Source: Alphaproteobacteria bacterium (GTDB lineage: Bacteria > Pseudomonadota > Alphaproteobacteria > Micropepsales > Micropepsaceae). Taken from it: DNA of 64,000 nucleotides. Below are positions 21,064 to 31,265 of the stretch, piece by piece. The stretch is from the NCBI GenBank assembly GCA_028865545.1, contig JAGWJY010000004.1, positions 1 through 64,000 of the forward strand. The letters run 5' to 3'. The notes under the pieces were generated by a model. It saw nothing but the letters and a program-made list of their open reading frames with translations. It ran no database searches and was not told the DNA's origin. A program made the translations under genes and the position numbers. Position 1 is the first letter of the stretch. The number at the start of each line of letters is the position of its first letter.

Positions 21064-22227
21064 CTACGCCTTTTTGTACGGCCCCGCCTCACCCAATTCC
21101 TCAATGTCCTCCGCCACCGCGTCGCGTTCGGCCTGCAGATAATCGGCGACGGCGCGGCGCAGGCCGGCATGGGCGAGGAAATGGGCGCTGTAGGTGGACA
21201 CCGGCTGGTAGCCGCGCAGCAATTTGTGCTCGCCCTGGGCACCGGCTTCCACCTTCTTGAGGCCGCGGGCGATGGCGAAGTCGATGGCCTGATAGTAGCA
21301 GGTCTCGAAATGGAGGAACGGCACGAACTCGATGCAGCCCCAATTGCGGCCGAACAGGATGCCTTCGCCGGAAAGATTGAGCGCACCCGCGATATAGCGT
21401 CCGTCGCGCCGGGCCATCACCAGCAGGATCTGCTCGGCCATGTTCTGGCCGATGCGGCTGAAGAATTCGCGCGTCAGATAGGGCGTGCCCCATTTGCGCC
21501 CGCCGGTGTCCATGTAAAACTCGAAGAACGTGTCCCAATGAGCTTCGGTGATGTCGTGGCCGGTCAACCAGTCGAATTCGATACCGGCCTCGTGGATGCG
21601 GCTGCGCTCCTTGCGCAGGGTTTTCCGCCGGGACGACGACAATTCGCCAAGGAATTCACCGAAGCTGCCATAGCCGCGGTTCTCCCAGTGGAACTGACGA
21701 TCGGTGCGCTGCAGGTAGCCGAATTCGCCCGCGGTCTGCCATTCCTCCTCGATCGGGAAGGTGATGTGCAGCGAGGAGACCCGGAGCTGCTCCACCGCGG
21801 CCGCGCCGCCCGCCAGCAGGGCGGTGCGGGTCGCCTTTTCCTCGGCACCTTTTGAAATCAGAAACCGGTGCCCCGTTACGGGCGTAAACGGCACACAGGA
21901 TTGGAGCTTGGGATAATAGGCACCGCCAGCGCGCTCCAGCGCGTCCGCCCAAGCGTGATCGAAGACATATTCGCCTTGCGAATGGCCTTTCAGGTAGAGA
22001 GGCAGAAGTCCCTCGATACGCGCGTCGCGCTCGACGGCGAGATGCAACGGGCGCCAGCCGGTATGCGCCACGGCCGAGCCGGATTCCTCTAGTGCCTCGA
22101 AGAACTCGTAGCGGGTGAAAGGATGCGGATCGGCCGCACCGGCGGGATTGGCGCAGGCGTTCCACGCCGCCGCTCCGATTTCGGCGGCGCTTCCAGCCAG
22201 ACGCACACTAATCTTGCTTCCCGTCAC
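21064..22227 (-). CDS. GNAT family N-acetyltransferase, COG3146-like
   Basis: 387 aa; HPFTRYEFFEALEESGSAVAHTGWRPLHLAVE...FETCYYQAIDFAIARGLKKVEAGAQGEHKLLRGYQPVSTYSAHF. Confidence 0.85.
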   Translation of the reverse strand: MTGSKISVRLAGSAAEIGAAAWNACANPAGAADPHPFTRYEFFEALEESGSAVAHTGWRPLHLAVERDARIEGLLPLYLKGHSQGEYVFDHAWADALERAGGAYYPKLQSCVPFTPVTGHRFLISKGAEEKATRTALLAGGAAAVEQLRVSSLHITFPIEEEWQTAGEFGYLQRTDRQFHWENRGYGSFGEFLGELSSSRRKTLRKERSRIHEAGIEFDWLTGHDITEAHWDTFFEFYMDTGGRKWGTPYLTREFFSRIGQNMAEQILLVMARRDGRYIAGALNLSGEGILFGRNWGCIEFVPFLHFETCYYQAIDFAIARGLKKVEAGAQGEHKLLRGYQPVSTYSAHFLAHAGLRRAVADYLQAERDAVAEDIEELGEAGPYKKA

Positions 22228-22691
22228 GCGATCTCGAAAATGGCTTCCACTTCGCAGGCCACGCCGCGCGGCAGCGAACCGGCGCCCACGGCAGCGCGGG
22301 CATGCTTTCCAGCGTCGCCGAAAACTTCCACCAGCAGATCCGACGCACCGTTGGCGACCTCGGGATGCTGGGTAAAATCCGGCGGCGCGTTCACGAACAC
22401 CGTGATCTTTACGCAGCGTCGAACCCGATCAAGATCACCGCCGCAGGCCGCATTGATCTGCGCCACAAGGTTGATGGCGCACAGCCGGGCCGCCGCCTTG
22501 CCGTCGTCTACCGACATGTCCTTGCCGACCACGCCGACATATTTCAGCCCTTCGGGCGCCGATGTGATCTGTCCAGAGATGAACACCAGATTGCCGCTCG
22601 CAACGGTGGGGACGTAGCTTGCCACCGGTGCCGGCGGCGTGGGCAGCGTGATTCCCAAATCCTTCAAACGGGCTTCTATGCGACCTGTCAT
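22224..22691 (-). CDS. RidA family protein
   Basis: VPTVASGNLVFISGQIT...ARLCAINLVAQINAACGGDLDRVRRCVKITVFVNAPPDFTQHPEVANGASDLLVEVFGDAGKHARAAVGAGSLPRGVACEVEAIFEI. Confidence 0.9.
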   Translation of the reverse strand: MTGRIEARLKDLGITLPTPPAPVASYVPTVASGNLVFISGQITSAPEGLKYVGVVGKDMSVDDGKAAARLCAINLVAQINAACGGDLDRVRRCVKITVFVNAPPDFTQHPEVANGASDLLVEVFGDAGKHARAAVGAGSLPRGVACEVEAIFEIA

Positions 22692-22780
22692 GTGCGATCC
22701 TCTTTTGGCCAAAGCTATCCCGCCAAAGGCAATTTTGCGAAGGGTTTTCGTGCATGGGCGTCACGCGCTATAGAGGTTCC

Positions 22781-23833
22781 ATGACCAGACGGCTCGACGC
22801 CGACAACCCTTGCCCAGCGCGGGACGGTTTCGTGATGCCCGCCGAATGGGCACCGCATATGCGCGCCTGGATGTGCTGGCCTTGCCGCGATGAGGCCTGG
22901 GGCAGCGCCGACGCTTTGCTGCGCGCCAAACAGGCATACGCGCGCATCGCTCGCGCCATCTCCACCTTCGAGCCGGTCGTTATTGCTGTACGCCACGAGG
23001 ATATCGCCGAGGCAAAGCTGGCGACCGCCGGCAAGGTAGATTTGTTTGAGGTGCCGCTGGACGATTCCTGGGCGCGGGACATCGGACCGACCTTTCTGCG
23101 AGGGCCAGCAGGAAGGCGGGGTGCCGTACAGTGGCGGTTCAACGCCTGGGGCAACAAGTACCAGCCATACGGCAGCGATGCAGCGTTCGCGTCGCGTGTT
23201 GCCAAGGCCGCGGATGTGTCCCTATACGAAGCGCCGCTGGTCTGCGAGGGTGGAGCCATTCACGTTGATGGCGAAGGTACGGTGATCACCACCGAGCAGT
23301 GCCTGCTCAATGCCAACCGCAACCCGTATTTGACGCAGGCGCAGGTTGAGGAGCGGCTGGCGCTGTACATCGGCGCGCGGCAGGTTATCTGGCTCGGTGA
23401 CGACTTCTCGGACGACGAGACGGACGGTCATGTTGACAACATCGTCTGCTTCGTTGCGCCTGGGCGCGTGCTGGTGGGCATCCCTCCGCATGACACGCAT
23501 CCGGACTTTGAGCCTGTGCAGGAAGCGATCAGGCGATTGAAGGCGGCGCGCGACGCCGAAGGACGCAGCATCGAGGTGATCGAAATCGTCCAGCCCGCGC
23601 GCGTGCGGTTCGACTGGCGCGGGCGCCCATTGCAGGCGAGTTATGTCAATTTTTACCTGCCCAACGGCGGTGTGGTGATGCCGGCTTTTGATGATCCCAA
23701 TGATGAGAAGGCACGTGCGGTGCTGGCGGACTGTTTTCCAGGCCGCGACATCCTGCAGGTCGACGCGCTGGATATCGTCCAAGGCGGTGGCGGTATACAT
23801 TGCATTACCCAACAGGAGCCCGCCGCGTTATGA
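22781..23833 (+). CDS. aguA: Agmatine deiminase
   Basis: MPAEWAPHMRAWMCWPCRDEAW; DDSWARDIGPTFL; ETDGHVDNIVCFVAPGRVL; GGGGIHCITQQEP. Confidence 0.95.
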   Translation: MTRRLDADNPCPARDGFVMPAEWAPHMRAWMCWPCRDEAWGSADALLRAKQAYARIARAISTFEPVVIAVRHEDIAEAKLATAGKVDLFEVPLDDSWARDIGPTFLRGPAGRRGAVQWRFNAWGNKYQPYGSDAAFASRVAKAADVSLYEAPLVCEGGAIHVDGEGTVITTEQCLLNANRNPYLTQAQVEERLALYIGARQVIWLGDDFSDDETDGHVDNIVCFVAPGRVLVGIPPHDTHPDFEPVQEAIRRLKAARDAEGRSIEVIEIVQPARVRFDWRGRPLQASYVNFYLPNGGVVMPAFDDPNDEKARAVLADCFPGRDILQVDALDIVQGGGGIHCITQQEPAAL

Positions 23834-24699
23834 GGACCGTCAACACCGCGGCCGTGCAGTTTGCCTGCAGCTGGGACAAGCGTGCCAATGTCGACAAGGC
23901 GAAGGAGCTTGTCCGCGCCGCGGCGGCGAAGGGCGCGAATGTGATTCTGCTGCAGGAATTCTTCGAGACACCGTATTTTTGCCAAGACCAGTCGGCGGAC
24001 CATTTCGCGCTGGCCGCGCCGTTCGAAGGCAATGCGCTGATCGCGGAGATGGCCGAGTTAGCCAAAGCGTTGAATGTCGTGTTGCCGATCAGTTTCTTTG
24101 AGAAGGCAGGACACACGCATTTCAACTCGCTCGCCATGATCGATGCCGGCGGTGAGGTGCTCGGGCTCTATCGCAAGTCTCATATCCCCGACGGTCCTGG
24201 CTACCAGGAAAAATATTACTTCACACCCGGCGATACGGGATTACGGGTGTGGCGCACGCGGTTCGGTGTACTGGGTGTCGGCATCTGCTGGGACCAGTGG
24301 TTTCCCGAGGCGGCCCGGGCGATGGCGCTGCAGGGTGCGGAAGTGTTACTCTATCCGACAGCCATCGGCAGCGAGCCGCCACCGGCACCGCCGGTCGACA
24401 GCCGCGACCATTGGCGCCGTGTGATGCAGGGGCACGCGGCAGCCAATTGCATGCCGCTCGTCGCCTCGAACCGCATCGGTGTCGAGAAGGGACAGGCGGG
24501 CGAATTGGCGTTCTACGGTTCATCCTTCATCGCGGACGCAACAGGCGCGATTGCTGCTGAGCTGGGGCGCAGCGACGAGGGGTTCGTGCTCGCGAGTTTT
24601 GATCTGGAAGAAGTCGCCAAGCTGCGGGCGTCTTGGGGATTGTTCCGTGACCGCCGGCCCGAGCTCTACGGCGCCCTAACGAGCTACGATGGCCGCTGA
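23830..24699 (+). CDS. aguB: N-carbamoylputrescine amidase (nitrilase superfamily)
   Basis: VILLQEFFETPYFCQ; YRKSHIPDGPGYQEKYYFTPGDTG; GVGICWDQWFPEAARAMALQGAEVLLYPTAIGSEP; ATGA overlap with aguA. Confidence 0.95.
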   Translation: MRTVNTAAVQFACSWDKRANVDKAKELVRAAAAKGANVILLQEFFETPYFCQDQSADHFALAAPFEGNALIAEMAELAKALNVVLPISFFEKAGHTHFNSLAMIDAGGEVLGLYRKSHIPDGPGYQEKYYFTPGDTGLRVWRTRFGVLGVGICWDQWFPEAARAMALQGAEVLLYPTAIGSEPPPAPPVDSRDHWRRVMQGHAAANCMPLVASNRIGVEKGQAGELAFYGSSFIADATGAIAAELGRSDEGFVLASFDLEEVAKLRASWGLFRDRRPELYGALTSYDGR

Positions 24700-24700
24700 G

Positions 24701-25822
24701 TTATTCCGGCACGGCGCTGAGTGGCAGTTCGAGGTATTTGATAGTGCGGCGCTGATAGGTGTAGGTCATCCGCAAGCTGCCGTCGCGGGCCTGGATCATC
24801 GCCGGGTAGGAGAACTGGCCTTCACCGTCTTCCGGTGTCCGAAACATGCGGAAATGTTCGCCGTCACGGCTGACTGCCAAGTTGAGCACGTTACGGCGGT
24901 TGTAACTGTTGTTGTAGATCATCACGATACGACCGTCGCGAAGCCGTACGGCGTCGATACCGGAATTGGGATTGGGCAGATCGATATCGTGCCCCTGGGT
25001 CCAATGTCGTCCATCGTCGAAGGAATCTGCCGCTACGATGCGCGCCGAACGGGTGTGGGCGCGGGCATAGAGCCGGATGTGATGATTGCCAAGGTCGATC
25101 AGTGTCGGCTGGATAATGCCGATCGTGGTTTCCGTCGGCGGATAGAGCTTGGTGTGGATTCCACTGTCGACGTTATGTGCGATCGGTCCTTTTTCCGCCG
25201 CCGCGGCGCGCGCTCCGGCGTCGGGAATGTCGGACGCAGCCGGCAGGGTGATCGGTCCGATCTTCTGCCAAGTCGCGCCGTTGTCGGCGCTGCGTTCGAT
25301 CCACACAGCCCAGGACTGATAGGACTCCACCGAAGAGCCGGCGAGTATGGTGCCGTCGCCAAGGAGCAACGGTTTGGCGCGGATCGGGCCGAGCAAGCCG
25401 GCTGGCAGGTGCTCGGGCGCCGACCAACTTACTCCTTCGTCATCGCTGTAGAGGCGGCCGGCGGTCCACTCCGAAGGCTTGGGGCCGAATTTGTAATAGA
25501 GCCACAACCGACCGGTCGCGCTGTGAAATAGCACCGGGTTCCAGCACGGGATGTGCGGTTCGCGGACCAGCACCTGCGGTCTGCTCCAGCGGCCGTCACG
25601 TCGCACAGCGCCCCAGATCGCGACATCGTCGGCGCCTTCCTTGGTGCCGCCGAACCAGGCGGCCATCATCGCGCCGTTCTTCAATTCGACCAGGGTGGAA
25701 GCGTGAGCTTCAGGAAAGCCGGCGCTGCCCGGCACAAAAATGAAGCCGTTACTATTATCGGCTGGCGCTGCAATCGCGAGCGTAGCGAGCCCGATCACAA
25801 TTATCAAAAGGCGGCGCATCAT
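24701..25822 (-). CDS. Sialidase-like / BNR (Asp-box) repeat secreted protein
   Basis: 373 aa; signal peptide; three Asp-box-like motifs (YSDDEGVSW, RSADNGATW, DSFDDGRHW). Confidence 0.8.
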   Translation of the reverse strand: MMRRLLIIVIGLATLAIAAPADNSNGFIFVPGSAGFPEAHASTLVELKNGAMMAAWFGGTKEGADDVAIWGAVRRDGRWSRPQVLVREPHIPCWNPVLFHSATGRLWLYYKFGPKPSEWTAGRLYSDDEGVSWSAPEHLPAGLLGPIRAKPLLLGDGTILAGSSVESYQSWAVWIERSADNGATWQKIGPITLPAASDIPDAGARAAAAEKGPIAHNVDSGIHTKLYPPTETTIGIIQPTLIDLGNHHIRLYARAHTRSARIVAADSFDDGRHWTQGHDIDLPNPNSGIDAVRLRDGRIVMIYNNSYNRRNVLNLAVSRDGEHFRMFRTPEDGEGQFSYPAMIQARDGSLRMTYTYQRRTIKYLELPLSAVPE

Positions 25823-26733
25823 GCCCTGCCTTCACCTTCGCCCCACAGCCAGGCCGCGCCGCGTACGCCGCTGGAGTCGCCATGCTTGTTCCTGACGATT
25901 CTGGTGGGTCCCTCAGGGGTAAAGGCATAGCGCTCGACGCGGGGCGGCAATTCCGTATACAGATCATTGATATTGGACAAGCCGCCACCCATGACGATGA
26001 CGTCCGGATCCAGGATGCCGACGAGCGTGGCAATCGAGCGTGCCAGGCGGTCGTAATACATCTCCATCTCGTCCGCCGCCGCCTTGTCGCCCCGGTGCGC
26101 CGCCGCGACGATGTCCGGAACTGCAAGCGCATGGCCGGTATGCGACTTGTAAAGGCGCGCCAATGCCGGACCGCTGCACCATGCTTCGATGCAGCCGCGC
26201 TTCCCGCAATAGCAATCGGGGGCGTTTTCGATTTCCAGCGGCTCTCGTGCGGGCAGGGGATTGTGCCCCCATTCGCCAGCAATGCCGTGCGCACCGGGCA
26301 GCAGGTGCCCGCCGACACAGACACCCCCGCCGACACCGGTACCGACGATGATCCCGAAGACATTGCTGAAACCGACGCCGCCGCCGTCAGTGGCTTCCGA
26401 CAGGGCAAAGCAGTTCGCGTCGTTCTCGACGCGCACGTCGCGATTGAGCGCCACACTCAGATCCTTATCCAGCGGGTGACCGATCAGTCGCGTCGAATTC
26501 GCGTTTTTGACCAAGCCCGTCTTACGGCTGATGGCCCCTGGAATGGCAATGCCAACGGAACCACGCACGCCTAGTTTGGCTTCGGTGCCGAGGACGAGAT
26601 CGCGGATGGCGCGGACGGTCTCGCCGTAGTCGTTTTGTGGCGTCGGTACACGGCGGCGCAACAACTCCTCGCCACGCTCGCCGAGGGCCATGATCTCAAT
26701 TTTCGTTCCGCCCAAATCTATACCGAAGCGCAT
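25819..26733 (-). CDS. ROK family sugar kinase
   Basis: 304 aa; FGIDLGGTKIEIMAL, GTGVGGGVCVGG, Zn motif CYCGKRGCIEAWCSGPAL; ATGA overlap with the sialidase-like gene. Confidence 0.9.
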   Translation of the reverse strand: MRFGIDLGGTKIEIMALGERGEELLRRRVPTPQNDYGETVRAIRDLVLGTEAKLGVRGSVGIAIPGAISRKTGLVKNANSTRLIGHPLDKDLSVALNRDVRVENDANCFALSEATDGGGVGFSNVFGIIVGTGVGGGVCVGGHLLPGAHGIAGEWGHNPLPAREPLEIENAPDCYCGKRGCIEAWCSGPALARLYKSHTGHALAVPDIVAAAHRGDKAAADEMEMYYDRLARSIATLVGILDPDVIVMGGGLSNINDLYTELPPRVERYAFTPEGPTRIVRNKHGDSSGVRGAAWLWGEGEGRA

Positions 26734-26747
26734 GGCAGGTTTCCCAC

Positions 26748-27392
26748 TTATGTCAGACGCGCCGCGATGAAAGCCTCGGCCGCCGCCCAGTCGTCAGCAT
26801 GACAATTTGCATGAATTGGTACCGGCAACAATCCTTTTAGACGACTGTCGCCGACCAGATGGATTGTGAATATCTTCGGCGCAAGCTCCGCCACGGAGGC
26901 GAGATGTTGCGGTAGATCGTCGATGAAAAACGTTGCGGCAGTGGTGTGGGCTGCGAGCGCTTTCACGGCGGCACCTTTCGGTCCGCTGTTGGCGATGATG
27001 GGAAAATCCAGCGACAGAGATTGCAGATTGCGCCTGCGCGCAGGTGCCTGACACTCCGTGATGTTCGACAAAACAACAATATCAGCGGCTGTCGACAGCC
27101 TGGTCAACGCCGAGCATGCGCCGTCGACGGCCTGCAGGGAATCGAGGTCCTGCCGGAATTCATCCAACAAGGCCGTTACTTCGACATCCAATACAGCGAT
27201 CTGATCCGCGAGGCGCTTGACGTTGCCGTGCAGACGATAGCTGGTCAGATCGAGGTACAAGCCTTGTTCCTGCAAGAACTGATCAAACCCTTCGACAAAA
27301 CGCAAAATCACTTCGTCGGCGTCTGCGATGATCAGCGGGCGGCCGGGATTCAACCGAGCGAGCACCTGACCGATACTGAAGTCAGCGCTCAC
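26748..27392 (-). CDS. HAD-superfamily hydrolase-like protein (GTG start)
   Basis: LIIADADEVILRF; IVVLSNITE; FFIDDLPQHLASV; GTGA overlap with the upstream DUF3572 gene. Confidence 0.7.
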   Translation of the reverse strand: MSADFSIGQVLARLNPGRPLIIADADEVILRFVEGFDQFLQEQGLYLDLTSYRLHGNVKRLADQIAVLDVEVTALLDEFRQDLDSLQAVDGACSALTRLSTAADIVVLSNITECQAPARRRNLQSLSLDFPIIANSGPKGAAVKALAAHTTAATFFIDDLPQHLASVAELAPKIFTIHLVGDSRLKGLLPVPIHANCHADDWAAAEAFIAARLT

Positions 27393-27661
27393 GGGCCGCC
27401 CAACACGTGATGCGTCAAGTGGATGTCGCGTGCCTCCAATTCCTGTTCGCGGCAAAAATCCATCAGCAGGATGTCGTCCTTGAGCAGAAAGTCGACGACG
27501 GCCTGCAGAAAACCCGCGTCAGACGCCTGCGCACGCAAGGCCGAGGGCTCCAAGCCAGCGCCGAGAACGAAACGGTCGAAATGGTCCTGCCGGGAGGCCA
27601 GAAAGGCCAAGCCATTGAGGGCAATCGTTTCGGCGCGATCCGGTGTCATCCTTTCCCGCAT
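27389..27661 (-). CDS. DUF3572 family protein
   Basis: MTPDRAETIALNGLAFLASRQDHFDRFVLGAGLEPSALRAQASDAGFLQAVVDFLLKDDILLMDFC; start 27661 or 27649. Confidence 0.75.
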   Translation of the reverse strand: MRERMTPDRAETIALNGLAFLASRQDHFDRFVLGAGLEPSALRAQASDAGFLQAVVDFLLKDDILLMDFCREQELEARDIHLTHHVLGGP

Positions 27662-27896
27662 GAGATTGTCCTTAGCGCATTTTAACTGGAAGGACAGGTG
27701 AAAAAGGGCGGTGGATGAATCGGATGGCGCCCTCAAAAACGTGATTTCCCCCCAATTTGGCTCCCGCCTCAGGGGTAGCGTCAAGGGAGCGTTAAGACAT
27801 CCAACCTAATACTACCGGCGGCCGAAACCACCGAGTCGGCCCCTGCATGCGAGCCGGGCGGCTCGCGGCGGCACCGGGTGCGCGGAGAGGCATGAC

Positions 27897-28271
27897 ATGG
27901 ACGCCAAGGCCAAAACGGTCCTGATCGTGGAAGACAACGAGCTGAACATGAAGCTCTTCCATGACCTTCTGGACGCGCACGGTTATCAGATTTTGCAGAC
28001 GAAGGACGGGATGGAAGCGCTCGATATCGCGCGCGAACACCGCCCGGATCTCATTCTCATGGACATCCAGCTTCCGGAAGTGTCCGGCCTGGAAGTCACA
28101 AAATGGTTGAAGGAAGACGATACGCTGAAGGCCATCCCGGTCGTCGCTGTTACCGCGTTCGCTATGAAGGGCGACGAGGAAGTGATCCGTCAGGGCGGGT
28201 GCGAGGCCTATATCTCCAAACCAATTTCGGTCACCAGCTTTTTGGATACCGTTCGCCGTTTCATCGGATAA
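27897..28271 (+). CDS. divK: Single-domain response regulator DivK
   Basis: [23 protein letters not shown]...[22 protein letters not shown]; adjacent to pleD as in other Alphaproteobacteria. Confidence 0.93.
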   Translation: MDAKAKTVLIVEDNELNMKLFHDLLDAHGYQILQTKDGMEALDIAREHRPDLILMDIQLPEVSGLEVTKWLKEDDTLKAIPVVAVTAFAMKGDEEVIRQGGCEAYISKPISVTSFLDTVRRFIG

Positions 28272-28280
28272 GGAGCGGCC

Positions 28281-29651
28281 ATGACGGCGCGGGTCCTTGT
28301 CGTCGATGACATCCTTTCGAACGTTAAATTGCTCGAAGCCAAATTGACGACCGAATATTTCGAGGTCGTCACGGCTTATTCGGGGCAAGAGGCGCTCGAC
28401 AAGATCGATGAAAGCAATCCTGATATCGTTCTTCTCGACGTTATGATGCCCGGCATGGACGGCTTCGAAGTCTGTCGCCGCATCAAGGCGAATCCTCTGA
28501 CCGCGCATGTTCCCGTCGTCATGGTTACGGCGCTGGACCAGCCGAGCGATCGCGTGGCGGGACTGGAAGCGGGCGCCGACGATTTCCTGACCAAGCCCGT
28601 GGACGATGCAGCTTTGTTTGCACGCGTTCGTTCGCTGGTGCGCCTGAAGATGATGACCGACGAACTGCGCATGCGCGAGACAACCGGGCAGAGCATGGGC
28701 TTGGTCGATCCGGCTTCGACGCTAACAGACAGCACGGTTTCGGGACGAATTCTGATTATCGAAGACCGGCCGGAGTCGGTGGCTTGGTTTAGCAGCGCGC
28801 TTCAGCTTGCCCATGACATCTCCGCCGTAGACACGTTTGAAGAGGCGCTGGTGCGCGTGCGCGGCGGCGACTACGACCTTATCATCGTCAACCTTGGTAT
28901 GCGTGGTTTCGATGGCCTCAGGCTATGCTCGCAGCTCCGTTCGCTGCCGGAAGGGCGCAACGTGCCCATCCTGGTCGTCGTCAGCGACGGTGACAGACGC
29001 AAGCTGAACCAAGCGCTGGAGATGGGCGTCAACGACTACCTTACGCGCCCCGTCGACAAGAACGAGCTGGTGGCGCGCGTGCGCACGCAGCTGCGCAAGA
29101 AGCTCTACGCCGATCGTTTGCGCCAGAACGTACAGCTTAGCCTGGAGATGGCGATCACCGACCAGCTTACGGGCCTGCACAATCGCCGTTACATGAGCCG
29201 CCATCTTAGCAATCTGTTGACGCAAGCGCACAAGTCGGGCAAGCCGCTGGCCTTCGTCATCATGGATATCGATTTCTTCAAGTCGGTCAATGACAACCAC
29301 GGTCATGACATCGGCGACGAAGTGTTGCGCGAGTTCGCCAAACGTATTTCCGCTAACGTCCGCGGGCTTGACCTGGCCTGCCGCTACGGAGGCGAGGAGT
29401 TCGTCGTGGTGATGCCGGACACCGATGTGGCTTACGCCTATTCGGTTGCCGAACGCTTGCGCAAAAGCATCGAGACGACACCGATAGAGATAAGCCGCGC
29501 GCCGGGAAAACTGACCATCACTATCAGCATCGGCATCGCCAGTTCCGAAAGCAGCGATGACAAGGCCGAAGATTTGCTGCGCCGCGCGGACCAGGCACTC
29601 TATCGGGCCAAAAACGGCGGCCGTAATCGCGTCGTTGCCGACGCAGCGTAA
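28281..29651 (+). CDS. pleD: PleD-type response regulator (REC-REC-GGDEF) diguanylate cyclase
   Basis: 456 aa; two receiver domains, then ITDQLTGLHNRRYM and CRYGGEEFVVVMPD. Confidence 0.95.
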   Translation: MTARVLVVDDILSNVKLLEAKLTTEYFEVVTAYSGQEALDKIDESNPDIVLLDVMMPGMDGFEVCRRIKANPLTAHVPVVMVTALDQPSDRVAGLEAGADDFLTKPVDDAALFARVRSLVRLKMMTDELRMRETTGQSMGLVDPASTLTDSTVSGRILIIEDRPESVAWFSSALQLAHDISAVDTFEEALVRVRGGDYDLIIVNLGMRGFDGLRLCSQLRSLPEGRNVPILVVVSDGDRRKLNQALEMGVNDYLTRPVDKNELVARVRTQLRKKLYADRLRQNVQLSLEMAITDQLTGLHNRRYMSRHLSNLLTQAHKSGKPLAFVIMDIDFFKSVNDNHGHDIGDEVLREFAKRISANVRGLDLACRYGGEEFVVVMPDTDVAYAYSVAERLRKSIETTPIEISRAPGKLTITISIGIASSESSDDKAEDLLRRADQALYRAKNGGRNRVVADAA

Positions 29652-29660
29652 AGCGGTGAT

Positions 29661-30074
29661 TTACCTCTCTGCCGAACGTGTTGGAGTGCCGCGCATCAGC
29701 GTGATCGGTACCGTCACACTGTTTGTCTGCGACACGATCTTTACATCGACGATGCCGTAACGCGGCAGGTGTGCCGAGACATGGGCGCGTACCGGCACGA
29801 TCGCCTGAATGACAGCCGCGCCCGGTTGCGGCGGCCTTGCCATGAAGTACACTTCCAAAGTTTTCGTTTCCGGGACGGAAGAGTCGCGAACGCGTAGAAC
29901 CGGGCTAGCCCAACCACCAGTGGACACTGCGCCTCTCGCCGTAATGATAAGGCGGTGATGTTCGATGGTCGCCGTCGCGCGATCGACGCGATAAACGAGT
30001 TTGGTCGCCGTCCCGGCGTCCGCACCTGCCGTTACGACAATCAATAAGGCGATGAACGCCGCGTAGACGCGCAT
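29661..30074 (-). CDS. Secreted hypothetical protein (137 aa)
   Basis: MRVYAAFIALLIVVTAGADAGTATKLVYRVDRATATIEHHRLIITARG...; signal peptide, no recognised family. Confidence 0.55.
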   Translation of the reverse strand: MRVYAAFIALLIVVTAGADAGTATKLVYRVDRATATIEHHRLIITARGAVSTGGWASPVLRVRDSSVPETKTLEVYFMARPPQPGAAVIQAIVPVRAHVSAHLPRYGIVDVKIVSQTNSVTVPITLMRGTPTRSAER

Positions 30075-30146
30075 TCTCGCATCTTCCTTTGTCTGCTATT
30101 AGGACCATAGCGCATAAGAGAAAAATGCGGCGCAAATGAGGAGCGC

Positions 30147-31265
30147 ATGGGACCGTTGCAAGGCGTACGCATTGTCGAGTTCGCCGGGCTGGGCCCGGGG
30201 CCCTTTGCGGCGATGCTGTTTTCTGACATGGGCGCGGACGTCATCCGCATTGACCGCAAGGGCGGACGCAGTCCGCACAAAAGCGAGATCATCTATCGCG
30301 GACGGCGCGCCGTCGCGCTCGATATGAAAAATCCCGAGGCGCTGGAAGCCGCGCTGAAACTTGTCGAAAAAGCCGACGGGTTGATCGAAGGCTTCCGGCC
30401 CGGCGTGATGGAACGGCTGGGTGTTGGCCCGGCCATTTGCCTCGCGCGCAATCCGCGTCTCGTCTATGGGCGCATGACGGGTTGGGGGCAGTTTGGTCCA
30501 ATGGCCAACGCCGCAGGCCACGACATCAATTACCTCGCGTTGTCTGGCGCATTGCACGCAATCGGCGAAAAGGATCGCGCACCAGTGCCGCCGCTCAATC
30601 TGGTCGGCGATTTCGGTGGCGGCGCGCTTTATCTCGCCTTCGGCATGGCCTGCGCCATGCTGGAAGCGCGCAGCTCTGGTAAAGGGCAGGTGGTCGACGC
30701 GGCAATGACCGACGGTGCGATTTCGCTAATGTCGTTGTTCTACGGCCTGCGAACCGTCGGTATGTGGAACGATGCACGCGGGGAGAATTTTCTGGACGGT
30801 GGTGCGCATTTCTACGGGACATACGAGACAAAAGACGGCAAGTGGGTCGCAGTAGGATCAATCGAGCCGCAGTTCTACAAAGAACTCCTCGGGAAAGTGG
30901 GTATCGACGATCCGGCGTTCGGCGCCCAAATGGATCGTTCCGCTTGGCCTGCGCTGAAAGCGAAACTCGCGGCGGTATTCAAGACGAAGACGCGCGACGA
31001 ATGGGATACCGTGTTCGCCGGCAGCGATGCCTGCTACGCGCCTGTGTTGTCGATGGCGGAGGCGCCTAAGCATCCCCATAACGTAGCGCGCAAGGCGTTT
31101 GTCGAGGTTGAAGGGGTTACGCAACCTGCACCGGCGCCGCGCTACTCGCGCACCGAGGCCCAGATTCAGGGCCCGCCTGCCGCCGCCGACAACGATGCGG
31201 GGCTTTCCGCCTGGGGCTTCTCAGAAAATGAAATCGCCGCGCTGAGGGACAGCGGTGCGATCTAA
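30147..31265 (+). CDS. CaiB/BaiF family CoA-transferase (alpha-methylacyl-CoA racemase-like)
   Basis: 372 aa; [49 protein letters not shown]. Confidence 0.93.
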   Translation: MGPLQGVRIVEFAGLGPGPFAAMLFSDMGADVIRIDRKGGRSPHKSEIIYRGRRAVALDMKNPEALEAALKLVEKADGLIEGFRPGVMERLGVGPAICLARNPRLVYGRMTGWGQFGPMANAAGHDINYLALSGALHAIGEKDRAPVPPLNLVGDFGGGALYLAFGMACAMLEARSSGKGQVVDAAMTDGAISLMSLFYGLRTVGMWNDARGENFLDGGAHFYGTYETKDGKWVAVGSIEPQFYKELLGKVGIDDPAFGAQMDRSAWPALKAKLAAVFKTKTRDEWDTVFAGSDACYAPVLSMAEAPKHPHNVARKAFVEVEGVTQPAPAPRYSRTEAQIQGPPAAADNDAGLSAWGFSENEIAALRDSGAI

